In this document: in pieces, positions 37,601 to 46,018 of the stretch
How the letters are laid out: every line of letters begins with the position of its first letter
How positions within the stretch are numbered: the first letter of the stretch is position 1
Notes under the pieces: model-generated
What the model was told of the DNA's origin: nothing
Databases searched by the model: none
The model's input: only the letters and a program-made list of their open reading frames with translations
Made by a program: the position numbers and the translations under genes
Origin: Pedobacter fastidiosus
GTDB taxonomy: Bacteria > Bacteroidota > Bacteroidia > Sphingobacteriales > Sphingobacteriaceae
Length of the DNA: 64,000 bases
NCBI RefSeq assembly: GCF_014306625.1
Contig: NZ_JACRYL010000001.1
Location: 298,778 to 362,777 of the forward strand
Direction: 5' to 3'

Positions 37601-40600
37601 AATTGTTAATGCTCAAACGGTATTTTATGTAGAAGCAGTTTCTGGAACAGCGGTTAGTCCGCGTACTGCTGTTACGGTTTCAATCAATCCATCAGCAAAT
37701 TTAGCAGTTGTTACCACAAACAATCAAATTATAAATAGTGGTCAAACCACAACCTTATCGGCAACAACAGATGCTGGCAATACCATTAGATGGTTTGATG
37801 CTCCAAATGCTGGAACTCAATTGGCAACCGGAGCAAGCTTTAATACGCCAGCCTTAAGTACAACAACTACATATTATGTGGAAACCGTAACTGCAAATGG
37901 TTGCGTAAGTACAAGTCGTGTTCCAGTAACTGTAACCGTAATTAATGGAGGTGGAGGTACGGCTTGTAATGCAGCAAATTCGCAAAATAGTGGCATTACA
38001 GGACTTTGTATTTTATGTGGAATCAGCAATGCTGGAAATTCTACTGATGCAGATCCAAATAACTTTACCAGAATTACCTTAGCGGTTGGCGTAGGTTCAG
38101 CAGGCTATCAACAACTCATATTTCCATCTGTTGGTTTAGCTACAGACAGCATCCGTTTAGATTTGGGCTTACCAACTGGATTGTTGGATCTGGGAGTTTT
38201 AGGTGGCGTAACTGTAAATATTTTAAATGGAACTACAATTGTAAAAACTGTTCAGTTGAACTCATCGGTTCTAAATCTTCAGCTTTTAGGTGGCAGTCGC
38301 TTTGCAGCTACTTTGGTTGCTGGCGGTGCTTATGATCGTGTAGAAGTTCGAATCAACGGATTAGTTTCCGCGATAACCAGTCTAGATGTTTACGGAGCAA
38401 GTATTATTTATCCAAATCCAACTTTAACTTCGGGTTCACAAACCATCTGCTCGGGCAGTACAGCTACATTAACCGCAACGGCTAATGGTGGTACAACACT
38501 TAATTGGTACACTGCTGTAACTGGTGGAACGTTGTTAACAACCGGAGCTTCATATACAACCCCAGCTTTAACAACAACTACAACTTACTACATAGAAGTA
38601 AGTAAAGGCGGTTGCGCAAATGCAACTCGTGTTCCGGTAACTGTAACGGTAACTCCTGTTTTGGCTACACCGGTTCTTGCTCCAATTGTAAGTGCTTGCG
38701 AAGGATCAACTTCTACACTTTCGGTAAATAATCCTGATCCTGCGATAACTTATAATTGGTATGATGCATCTACAGGTGGAACGTTGTTGTTCACTGGATC
38801 AACATTTATTACGCCAGCTTTAACCGCAACAACAAGCTATTATGTAGAAGCTATTCAAGGATCTTGTACCAGCGCAAGTCGTGCGGTTGCAACAGTAACC
38901 GTAAATCCTCGTCCGGCTTTGCCAACAGTTACAGCATCATCATCAACAGTTAGCGCAGGGCAATCGGCAATTTTAACTGCAACTTCTACAGATCCTGGTG
39001 TTACTTTTAACTGGTTTACATCTGCAACTTCTACAAGTTCTGTTTACACAGGAGCAACCTATGTTACGCCTCCATTAACAGCAACAACAACATACTATGT
39101 AGAATCTGTTTCTCCAAATGGATGTTCTTCGGCTAGTAGAGTTCAAATTACAGTAACGGTAGATGGAACAATTACACCAAACCCAGTACCATGCGAAGCC
39201 GCAATTTCTCAAGCCAATGGCGTAACTGGAGTGGCATTGCTTTCTGGAGTTTTTAACGCAGGTTTGGCAATCGATAACGATACCCAAACAGCTTCATCAT
39301 TGGTTATGCCTGTTGGTGCTTTGGGCGCATCGGTTTATCAATATTTAGGTTTTGGCTCGCTATCTAGAGTTGGAGATACTGTAAAAGTATTGGTTTCATC
39401 TCCAGGCAGATTACTTTCTTTATCACTTTTGGGCAATGCTCAAATCACAACATTTAACGGTACAACAAGTAACGCAGATTCGAAATTATTAAATAATAAC
39501 CTCCTTAATGTTCAATTGTTAAGTGGAAATACACAAGCCTTAATCACCTTTGTTCCGACAGTTCCATTTGATGGTGTAGAACTGAGATTAAATTCGGGTG
39601 TACTTGGTGCTTTAACATCAATCAATTTAAATTATGCGCAACGTGTTTTGGTTGCGCCGACAGTTATTTCGGCAAATGTTTCTGGTTGTGTTGGTTCTAC
39701 TGCACTCTTAGAAGTTAGCAATCCAACAGCTGGATTTACCTATCAATGGTTTGATGCCTCTGGTATATATTTAACCGGAAAAGACGGTGTGAGTTTTACA
39801 ACTCCAGCTTTAACCGCCAATACAAAATACTTTGTGGCTGCGGTTTCCGCTTCAGGTTGTGTAAGTGCAAAAACTGTAGTTAATGTAACTGCGAATCCTT
39901 TACCGGCAACGCCAGAATTATTATCGCCAACAGTTTCAACCTGTGCTGGCCAAACCGTTGTGCTTCAAGTAAAAAATCCAGTTGCTGGCATTGTATATAA
40001 ATGGTATGATGCGGCAAATGTTTATCAAGCAGGAAAAGATGGAGATACTTTTACAATTACCAATATTGGTGCGGGTACAACAACTTACTCGGTTGAAGCT
40101 ACAAATGCTTGCGGTGTTTCTACGGCAAAAGCAACAGCCACCATTCAAACTGGCGGCGGTTTAGATACCCCAATAATTACACCAGCTTCGGTAACTATAA
40201 ATAGTGGTTCGGTAGCGGTATTGAAAGCAACCTCTACAACAGGAGGCGTTGTATTTAATTGGTATGATAGCTCAACATCAACTACTTCGCTATTTACAGG
40301 TGATACCTTTGTAACGCCACAATTATCAAGTACAACAACCTATTATGTAGAAGCTACAATTGGTGGATGTTCTACAAACAACAGAGCTATAGTTGTGGTA
40401 ACTGTAATTCCGAATGGTGCTCCTGTTCCTACACCTTGTGGTGCGGCTACGGTTTCGGTGGCGGCAGGTGCAACTGTAGGAACGATAGGTGCTTCGGTTG
40501 TTAATCCAGGTTTAGCTATTGATGGTGATATAAGTACAGGATCTAGCTTGGTGATTCCGGTTGGATTACTTGGTGGATCGGTTTATCACCAATTAGGTTT

Positions 40601-43600
40601 TACCGGTGGATTATCAAATATTGGAGATACGTTGAGCGTAAGCATTACTTCTCCAGGCAAATTATTATCGCTTGCAGTTTTACCAAGCCTAACTGTAACT
40701 ACATTCCAAGGTGCAGTGAGTAACAACGACGGAATTACTTTAAACAACCCATTAATTAGCCTTAATTTATTGAGCGATGGAAGTGGAGCAATATTAACCT
40801 TTGTGCCATCAGCTAAGTTTGACGGGGTAGAATTAAGATTGAGCTCAGGCATTTTAGGTGCTCTAACTTCGGTTAATTTGAATTATGCACAAAGAACCAT
40901 TCCGGTTCCAACCGTTCAGGCATCTTTAACAAATGTTTGTCAGGGAACTTCAGCTGTGCTAAATGTTCAAAATCCTCAGGGTAACGTAACTTATAAATGG
41001 TACTTGGGCACAACTTATCAAACTGGAAAAGATGGACCAACATTTACAACGGATGCAAGTTTACCTGCGGGAAGTTATATTTATGGTGTAACAGCGACAG
41101 CAAATGGCTGCGAAACGGAAAGTGCAAAAGTAACCATTACGGTACAGGCACCACCTGCTTCGCCAATTCCATCAACTGGAAATCCGGCAACAACTTGTAT
41201 CAATACACCGGCAACATTAAGTGTTCAAGCGGTAGCAGGTGTAATTTACAATTGGTACGATGCACCAACGGCTGGAAACATGCTGGTGAATAACAACAGC
41301 AGTTTTACAACTTCGGTATCGCTTGCAGCAGGTACTTATGATTATTATGTAGAGGCGGTTAGTGCTGGAGGAAGCGGTTGTTCAAATTCAGTTCGAACTA
41401 AAATTTCGATTACCGTTAATCCATCTTCAACAGCGTTGGATCTTGCGGTTACTGGAAATACATCATTGTGTAATTCAGGTAGCGCAGTACTTACAGCAAC
41501 TAGTACAACGGTTACCAATCCAATATTTACTTGGTACACCGATGCAACACTAACAACGATTGCTTTTACTGGGCCAGTATTTACAACGCAAGCAATCTCT
41601 GCAACTACTAAATATTATGTTACGGTTAGCGGAACAAATAAATGTGCCAATACACCTGGAACTGCGGAGGAAGTTACCATCACCATCAATCCAGTTGCTG
41701 TAGCTACAGATATTAATTTATCTGGAACAACAACGATATGTGGAGGTTCATCAGTTACACTTACTGCAAGTTCTACAACGGTTACCAATCCACTATTTAC
41801 GTGGTATAGTGATGCAGCTTTAACAACGGTTGCCTATGTTGGTCCGGTATTTTTAACTCCTGTTTTATCCACAAACACAACTTATTACGTAACTGTAAAA
41901 GGAGATAATCGATGCGAAAATACCGCTGCAACAGCAAAATTGGTAACAATTACGGTTAATCCAGCTGCAACAGATTCTGATATTACAACAAGTGGAGCAA
42001 CTTCCATTTGCCAAGGTTCATCAACAGTGTTGTCAGCCACAACGACTACGGTTACCAATCCGGTTTTCACTTGGTATAGTGATGCAGGATTAACAACTGT
42101 GGCATATATCGGTGCAACTTTTAACACACCGGCTCTTAATGCAACTACTACTTATTATGTTACGGTTAGAGGAGATAATAAATGCGAGAATGCGCCAGCA
42201 AATGCAAAAATTGTAACGGTAACCGTAAAAGAGTTCGCCACCGCGGCCGATATTACAGTGAATAATGCTCAGATCTGTTCGGGCACTTCAGCAGTACTTA
42301 TGGCATCGAGCTTAACAGTAACGCAACCAGTATTTACTTGGTATAGCGATGCTTCTTTAACCAATGTGGTATTTACTGGTCCAACATTTACTGTTCCGGT
42401 TACTGTAACTACAAATTATTATGTAACCGTTAGAGGTGCAAATAAATGTGAAAACACAGCTGCAAATGCAAAAGTGGTAACGGTTACAGTTAATCCTTTG
42501 GCAACAACAACAGATATTATTGCTAATGGAGCCGTGGCCTGTACATCATCATCTACTACTTTAACGGCAAGTTCTCCAACGGTAACTAACCCGGTATTTA
42601 CTTGGTACACGGATGCTGCGTTAACCAATATCTCATTCATTGGTGCATCGTTTGTAACGCCAACATTAACCGCTAATACCACTTATTATGTAACTGTAAA
42701 AGGAGATAATAAATGTGAAAACGCACCGGGTAACGCAAAAGTGGTTGTGGTAAACATTAAACCATTGGCTTCTGCTTCTGATATTACTGCTGCAGATGCA
42801 ACGATTTGTGCAGGATCATCAGCTCCGCTTAATGCGAGTACCACAACGGTGGTAAATCCTGTATTCACATGGTATAACGACGCTAATTTAACCACCGTGG
42901 CAGCTGTTGGATCATCATTTAATACTCCGGCATTAACAGCAACCACAAAATATTATGTTACTGTAAAAGGAGATGATAAGTGTGAAAATTCTGCAGCGAC
43001 AGCGAAAATTGTAACAGTGAATGTAAATGCGATAGCAACAGCTGCAGATGTAACTTTATCTACCCCAGCATTAATTTGCGGTTCGGGTTCAGTAGTTATC
43101 AATGCAAGTTCTACTACGGTAACAAGTCCGATATTTACTTGGTACAATGATGCATCCTTAACCAGTGTTGCCTTTACTGGCCCAACATTTACCACCCCAG
43201 TGTTAACTTCAACCACTACTTATTACGTTACCGTTAAAGGAGCGAATAAATGTGAAAATGGAGCTGCGGATGTAAAAGCGGTTACAATTATTGTTAATCC
43301 AAATGCGGTAGCTACGGATATTGCAGTAAGTGGCTCAACTTCTATTTGTGGAAGTACTTCAGCTGTGCTTAATGCAAGTTCTACCACAGTTACCAATCCA
43401 ATATTTACTTGGTATAGTGATGCTGCTTTAACTAATGTAGCCTTTATTGGGGCAACATTTACTACGCCTGTTTTAACAGCAAATACAACTTATTACGTAA
43501 CTGTTAAAGGCGATAATAGATGCGAAAATACCGCTGCAAACGCAAAAGTAATTAGCATCACCGTTAATGCCTTGCCATTAAATCCTGTTGTTTCAACAGC

Positions 43601-44900
43601 GGGAACCAATATCTGTGCAGGTGATGCAACATCACTTACCATTCAAAATCCACAAGCTGGAATTACTTACGAATGGTATAATGCAGCAACCGGTGGTAAT
43701 CTTTTATTTACAGGAACAACTTATAATACTTTAGCATTAAGCACCACAACAGATTACTATGTTTCTGCTGTTAACGCAACCAGCTGTAACAATGCAGGTG
43801 GTAGAGTTAAGGTTACGGTAGTTGTAAATCCTAAACCAAATGTGCCTGCTGTTTCATCAAATAATGTTAATGTTTGTACTGGAAGTTCGGCGGTCTTAAT
43901 CGTATCCAATCCACAAACAGGAATTGTTTATAATTGGTACACAACATCAACAGGAGGAACAATAGTTGGAACAGGAACAACATTTACAACCCCTGCAATA
44001 ACTGCAAACATAACTTACTATGTTGAAGGTGCATCTGGCTCTTGTACATCTATTTCTCGTACAGCGGTTAATGTTTCACCACTGCCTGTACCAGTTGCCC
44101 CAACTTCCGTAACTGCAAATAATTCGCCTATCTGTTCTGGCAGTGCAGCAGTTTTAACCGTAAATAATCCGGCAGCAAATTTAATTTATAGATGGTACGC
44201 AGCGAGTTCTGGAGGTGCATCTCTTGCAGAAGGCGTAACTTTTACAACCCCAGCTTTAACCATAACTACCACTTATTATGTAGAAAGTGTTGCCGTTGGC
44301 GGATGTTCAAGTCCGACAAGAACGGCTGTAACCGTTAATGTGTTGCCGGTTTTAGCAACGCCAGTGGTTTCTGTTCAAGCTACAACCGCAAATAGTATAA
44401 CTTTTGGATGGCCAGCAGTTCCGGGTGCAACGGCTTATGAGGTATCGACTAATAACGGCGTGACTTGGCAGGCTCCAACTTCGGGATCAGCAGGAACAGC
44501 ATTCTTGGTTTCAGGCTTAAAACCAGATCAAAGTGTAACTGTAATCGTTCGAGCTAAAGGGCAGATTGATTGCCAAACCAGTGCAAATTCTACACCTGTT
44601 GTGGGTAAGGCTGCCAATCCATTGGGCAATCAGATTTATATTCCAAACATTTTTACGCCAAATAATGATGGCAAGAATGACATCTTCCTGATTTACGGAA
44701 ATACAATTGCCAGCGCAAAAATGAGCATTTACACTCAATGGGGGCAGTTAATTTACCAATCAGATAATGTTGCGAATGGTTGGGATGGAACTTATAAAGG
44801 TGTCAATCAGCCAGTGGGCGTTTATGTATTCATGATTGATGTTCAATTTGCGGATGGAACAAATACGATGAGAAAAGGAACAATAACCTTAGTAAGATAA
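34683..44900 (+). CDS. giant multi-domain Ig-like surface protein with type IX secretion CHU_C-type C-terminus
   Basis: The 3405-residue protein starts with a signal peptide ('ILLTLFKSNSYAQ'). It contains four copies of a ~150-residue beta-rich module, five putative-Ig (He_PIG-like) repeats, and many Ig-like units (Ig_7/PKD-like). The last ~90 residues ('IFTPNNDGKNDIFLIYG', 'WGQLIYQSDN', 'GWDGTYKG', 'PVGVYVF', 'RKGTITLVR') are the gliding-motility/type B C-terminal sorting domain (TIGR04131-like). It is thus probably exported by the type IX system and attached to the cell surface as an adhesin. PorP/SprF begins on its last base. Confidence 0.9.
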   Translation: MMKYFTSPSLKGIICNIQVIAVIILLTLFKSNSYAQTKIYANSVSATTPNAVSSLTGCGLLNLQPCYNTLTVENASNALTADNATFATVKSYGGAALGIAGYSGELEIKFPTDVPAGKTTYVRIDFNADVLNALLGGNLGGLLANVVGNVALGDHTFEIGARNSVGTTVLSGTSSAAFSSNNLRLVKDANGYFYVAITPDQIYDRIYVRDRTAALLLSTANNTKVYYAFYNSGSDVCAQAAYTSFDGTGLTVDALGLGGAGVTNPERAIDTDPTTFSQISLGALGVAGSIGQNFYYNTLSDAGDDFNLRLSTSSALLNAGVLNNIMVTAYNGNTQVYTQSAANLLGLDLLGLLNGGQIATIPFSPGVPFDRVRVSLSSLLNVNLTQTIQVYGISRSAGRPTFTSPASNAVSACYNSSAALTATTPNTNELLWYATVEGGAPLATVAFNGTYNTPTLTANATYYVAARKLGCTAESVRVPVTVTVNPAIVFNTTTLNNATSGFAYAKQVNVATGGTPTYTYVLTSGSTLPAGLTLSSTGLISGTPTTTGTFTFSITATDTKNCTATASYTLIVTATLALTPGALPDGVTGTLYPTQIIPSATGGTGPYVYSATSLPPGLSFNPATREITGTPTQSGTYTIPVTVTDANGNTITSNYTVKVTDPLVLPPATLANGTTGTVYTTQIIPIATGGTVPYTYSATGLPAGLAFNPTTREITGTPTTAGTFTIPVTVTDNVGKTATTNYSITITDPLLLPSASLPDGTAGVAYPTQVTPAATGGVGPYTYVATNLPPGLTFDPATRAITGTPTQAGNYSVSVTVTDSQGKTASNTYPIKVNGVLSLPPATLANGIVGTSYPTQTLPAVSGGTAPYTYLATNLPPGLNFNTATREITGTPTLGGTYIVSLTATDANGNKVNTDYSITVTVNAPVVAAATVCAGSSATLSVSNLQPGVTYNWYASTGSTALATNNTGVFATPIVNAQTVFYVEAVSGTAVSPRTAVTVSINPSANLAVVTTNNQIINSGQTTTLSATTDAGNTIRWFDAPNAGTQLATGASFNTPALSTTTTYYVETVTANGCVSTSRVPVTVTVINGGGGTACNAANSQNSGITGLCILCGISNAGNSTDADPNNFTRITLAVGVGSAGYQQLIFPSVGLATDSIRLDLGLPTGLLDLGVLGGVTVNILNGTTIVKTVQLNSSVLNLQLLGGSRFAATLVAGGAYDRVEVRINGLVSAITSLDVYGASIIYPNPTLTSGSQTICSGSTATLTATANGGTTLNWYTAVTGGTLLTTGASYTTPALTTTTTYYIEVSKGGCANATRVPVTVTVTPVLATPVLAPIVSACEGSTSTLSVNNPDPAITYNWYDASTGGTLLFTGSTFITPALTATTSYYVEAIQGSCTSASRAVATVTVNPRPALPTVTASSSTVSAGQSAILTATSTDPGVTFNWFTSATSTSSVYTGATYVTPPLTATTTYYVESVSPNGCSSASRVQITVTVDGTITPNPVPCEAAISQANGVTGVALLSGVFNAGLAIDNDTQTASSLVMPVGALGASVYQYLGFGSLSRVGDTVKVLVSSPGRLLSLSLLGNAQITTFNGTTSNADSKLLNNNLLNVQLLSGNTQALITFVPTVPFDGVELRLNSGVLGALTSINLNYAQRVLVAPTVISANVSGCVGSTALLEVSNPTAGFTYQWFDASGIYLTGKDGVSFTTPALTANTKYFVAAVSASGCVSAKTVVNVTANPLPATPELLSPTVSTCAGQTVVLQVKNPVAGIVYKWYDAANVYQAGKDGDTFTITNIGAGTTTYSVEATNACGVSTAKATATIQTGGGLDTPIITPASVTINSGSVAVLKATSTTGGVVFNWYDSSTSTTSLFTGDTFVTPQLSSTTTYYVEATIGGCSTNNRAIVVVTVIPNGAPVPTPCGAATVSVAAGATVGTIGASVVNPGLAIDGDISTGSSLVIPVGLLGGSVYHQLGFTGGLSNIGDTLSVSITSPGKLLSLAVLPSLTVTTFQGAVSNNDGITLNNPLISLNLLSDGSGAILTFVPSAKFDGVELRLSSGILGALTSVNLNYAQRTIPVPTVQASLTNVCQGTSAVLNVQNPQGNVTYKWYLGTTYQTGKDGPTFTTDASLPAGSYIYGVTATANGCETESAKVTITVQAPPASPIPSTGNPATTCINTPATLSVQAVAGVIYNWYDAPTAGNMLVNNNSSFTTSVSLAAGTYDYYVEAVSAGGSGCSNSVRTKISITVNPSSTALDLAVTGNTSLCNSGSAVLTATSTTVTNPIFTWYTDATLTTIAFTGPVFTTQAISATTKYYVTVSGTNKCANTPGTAEEVTITINPVAVATDINLSGTTTICGGSSVTLTASSTTVTNPLFTWYSDAALTTVAYVGPVFLTPVLSTNTTYYVTVKGDNRCENTAATAKLVTITVNPAATDSDITTSGATSICQGSSTVLSATTTTVTNPVFTWYSDAGLTTVAYIGATFNTPALNATTTYYVTVRGDNKCENAPANAKIVTVTVKEFATAADITVNNAQICSGTSAVLMASSLTVTQPVFTWYSDASLTNVVFTGPTFTVPVTVTTNYYVTVRGANKCENTAANAKVVTVTVNPLATTTDIIANGAVACTSSSTTLTASSPTVTNPVFTWYTDAALTNISFIGASFVTPTLTANTTYYVTVKGDNKCENAPGNAKVVVVNIKPLASASDITAADATICAGSSAPLNASTTTVVNPVFTWYNDANLTTVAAVGSSFNTPALTATTKYYVTVKGDDKCENSAATAKIVTVNVNAIATAADVTLSTPALICGSGSVVINASSTTVTSPIFTWYNDASLTSVAFTGPTFTTPVLTSTTTYYVTVKGANKCENGAADVKAVTIIVNPNAVATDIAVSGSTSICGSTSAVLNASSTTVTNPIFTWYSDAALTNVAFIGATFTTPVLTANTTYYVTVKGDNRCENTAANAKVISITVNALPLNPVVSTAGTNICAGDATSLTIQNPQAGITYEWYNAATGGNLLFTGTTYNTLALSTTTDYYVSAVNATSCNNAGGRVKVTVVVNPKPNVPAVSSNNVNVCTGSSAVLIVSNPQTGIVYNWYTTSTGGTIVGTGTTFTTPAITANITYYVEGASGSCTSISRTAVNVSPLPVPVAPTSVTANNSPICSGSAAVLTVNNPAANLIYRWYAASSGGASLAEGVTFTTPALTITTTYYVESVAVGGCSSPTRTAVTVNVLPVLATPVVSVQATTANSITFGWPAVPGATAYEVSTNNGVTWQAPTSGSAGTAFLVSGLKPDQSVTVIVRAKGQIDCQTSANSTPVVGKAANPLGNQIYIPNIFTPNNDGKNDIFLIYGNTIASAKMSIYTQWGQLIYQSDNVANGWDGTYKGVNQPVGVYVFMIDVQFADGTNTMRKGTITLVR
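35380..40900 (+). repeat. four dispersed copies of a ~150-residue beta-rich module
   Basis: Copies lie at about 35380-35870, 37960-38410, 39180-39650 and 40430-40900. Each starts with a Cys/Ala segment, has an 'A-x-D-x-D/N' run with a hydrophobic strand, then 'LLxLxLLG...' and ends 'FD[RG]VE[LV]R[LI]NxG...A[LI]TS[IL][ND]'. The last two copies are closest to each other (both end 'GALTS[IV]NLNYAQR'). Confidence 0.7.
36130..37455 (+). repeat. tandem putative-Ig (He_PIG-like) repeats, 261-base period
   Basis: Five units each with 'GG..PYTY.ATxLPPGLxFxPATREITGTPT' features. Unit anchor codons (GG of 'TGG') fall at 36219, 36486, 36747, 37008 and 37269: the last four are exactly 261 bases (87 codons) apart, the first gap is 267. 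Confidence 0.85.
41440..43575 (+). repeat. eight tandem Ig-like units, 264-270-base period
   Basis: Tryptophan codons of the recurring 'TWYSDA' segment lie at 41532, 41802, 42072, 42339, 42603, 42870, 43140 and 43410, so each unit is 88-90 residues. Units share 'ASSTTVTNP', 'TWY[ST]DA', 'TTYYVTVKGDNKCEN' and end near 'VTVN'. They are highly alike at the protein level but differ in codons. Confidence 0.9.
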
Positions 44901-45943
44901 TGAAGATGGAACCAAATTATAAACAGCAAAAATCAAATACCATGAAAATACTATCGGCCTTAAAAATATATGCAATAATGTTCGGTTTAATGCTTTGTGC
45001 ATCAAAATCAATAGCGCAGACAGATCCTCATTTTTCGCAATATTATGCCTATCCTCTTTGGCTAAATCCAGCCTTAACTGGGGTAATAGATGGAGATTAT
45101 AGAGCATCGGTAAACTTTAAGCAACAATGGAGTGCTTTAAATAGTTCGTTTTTAACAGGTGGAGCATCATTTGATTTGGCACCAATAAAGAACTTTGCTT
45201 TTGGTGTAACGGTGCTTAATCAAAGGGCTGGGGAGTTAGATTTTAACTATTTAACCGCCTTGGTTTCGGGTTCATATCGATTAAGATTTGGTGTTGAAGG
45301 ATTGCAGATGTTTAGTTTTGGTTTGCAGGCTGGCTTTGTTAATAGGAGTTTTGATTTCTCTCAGGCTCGTTTCGGTAATCAGTTCAATCCAATAACTGGT
45401 TATGATGGTGGGATGATGAGTGGGGAAACCTTCTCATCAACTTCATCTTTTGTACCCGATGTTAATGCCGGCATAATGTTCTTTGATGGCAACCCAAACC
45501 AGAGTGTAAATGTTTTTGCAGGTGTAAGTGCGGCACATTTAAATCGCCCAACCGAACGTTTCTCTGGCTATAACGGAAAAACACCTGTTCGTTTTACCGC
45601 ACATGGTGGTGCAAGAGTTCGTGCTTCTGAGTTGTTAGATATTGTGCCTAATGCTTTGGTGATGTATCAGGGAAATACAAACGAAGTTTCTTTGGGTGCT
45701 TATGCACAGCTTAACCTGAATAACTCATCGAACATTTTATTTGGCGGCAATTATCGTGTTAAAGATGCTGCAATTGCTTTTGTTGGTTTACAATTAAAAA
45801 ACATGGTTTTTGGTTTAAGCTACGATGTAAATACTTCAACGTTTCAGCGTGCATCTAATAGCAATGGCGGTTTAGAACTTTCAATATCGCTTATTGGCAG
45901 AAACGGAATTATTGGTCCTAACTTCTTTTGCCCGCGTTTATAA
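44900..45943 (+). CDS. PorP/SprF-family type IX secretion outer membrane protein
   Basis: The 347-residue protein has 'SIAQTDPHFSQYYAYPLWLNPALTG', the hallmark N-terminus of the PorP/SprF family, followed by a beta-barrel. PorP/SprF proteins are linked to surface delivery and anchoring of type IX secreted proteins; a partner for the adhesin just upstream is a natural inference. The ATG at 44900 overlaps the adhesin stop by one base; ATG 44942 would give a cleaner signal peptide (MKILSALKIYAIMF...IAQ) and is a good alternative. Confidence 0.93.
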   Translation: MKMEPNYKQQKSNTMKILSALKIYAIMFGLMLCASKSIAQTDPHFSQYYAYPLWLNPALTGVIDGDYRASVNFKQQWSALNSSFLTGGASFDLAPIKNFAFGVTVLNQRAGELDFNYLTALVSGSYRLRFGVEGLQMFSFGLQAGFVNRSFDFSQARFGNQFNPITGYDGGMMSGETFSSTSSFVPDVNAGIMFFDGNPNQSVNVFAGVSAAHLNRPTERFSGYNGKTPVRFTAHGGARVRASELLDIVPNALVMYQGNTNEVSLGAYAQLNLNNSSNILFGGNYRVKDAAIAFVGLQLKNMVFGLSYDVNTSTFQRASNSNGGLELSISLIGRNGIIGPNFFCPRL

Positions 45944-46018
45944 ATATTATCTGATGAAAACATTGCGATTTATTAATCCACACAAATCCTTCATCAACCT
46001 AAAAACAAATCTGTAGAG

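Noticed and set aside
41885..43216. Evenly spaced minus-strand open frames in the adhesin
   Set aside because: They recur with the Ig-unit period and are antisense shadows of the repeats.
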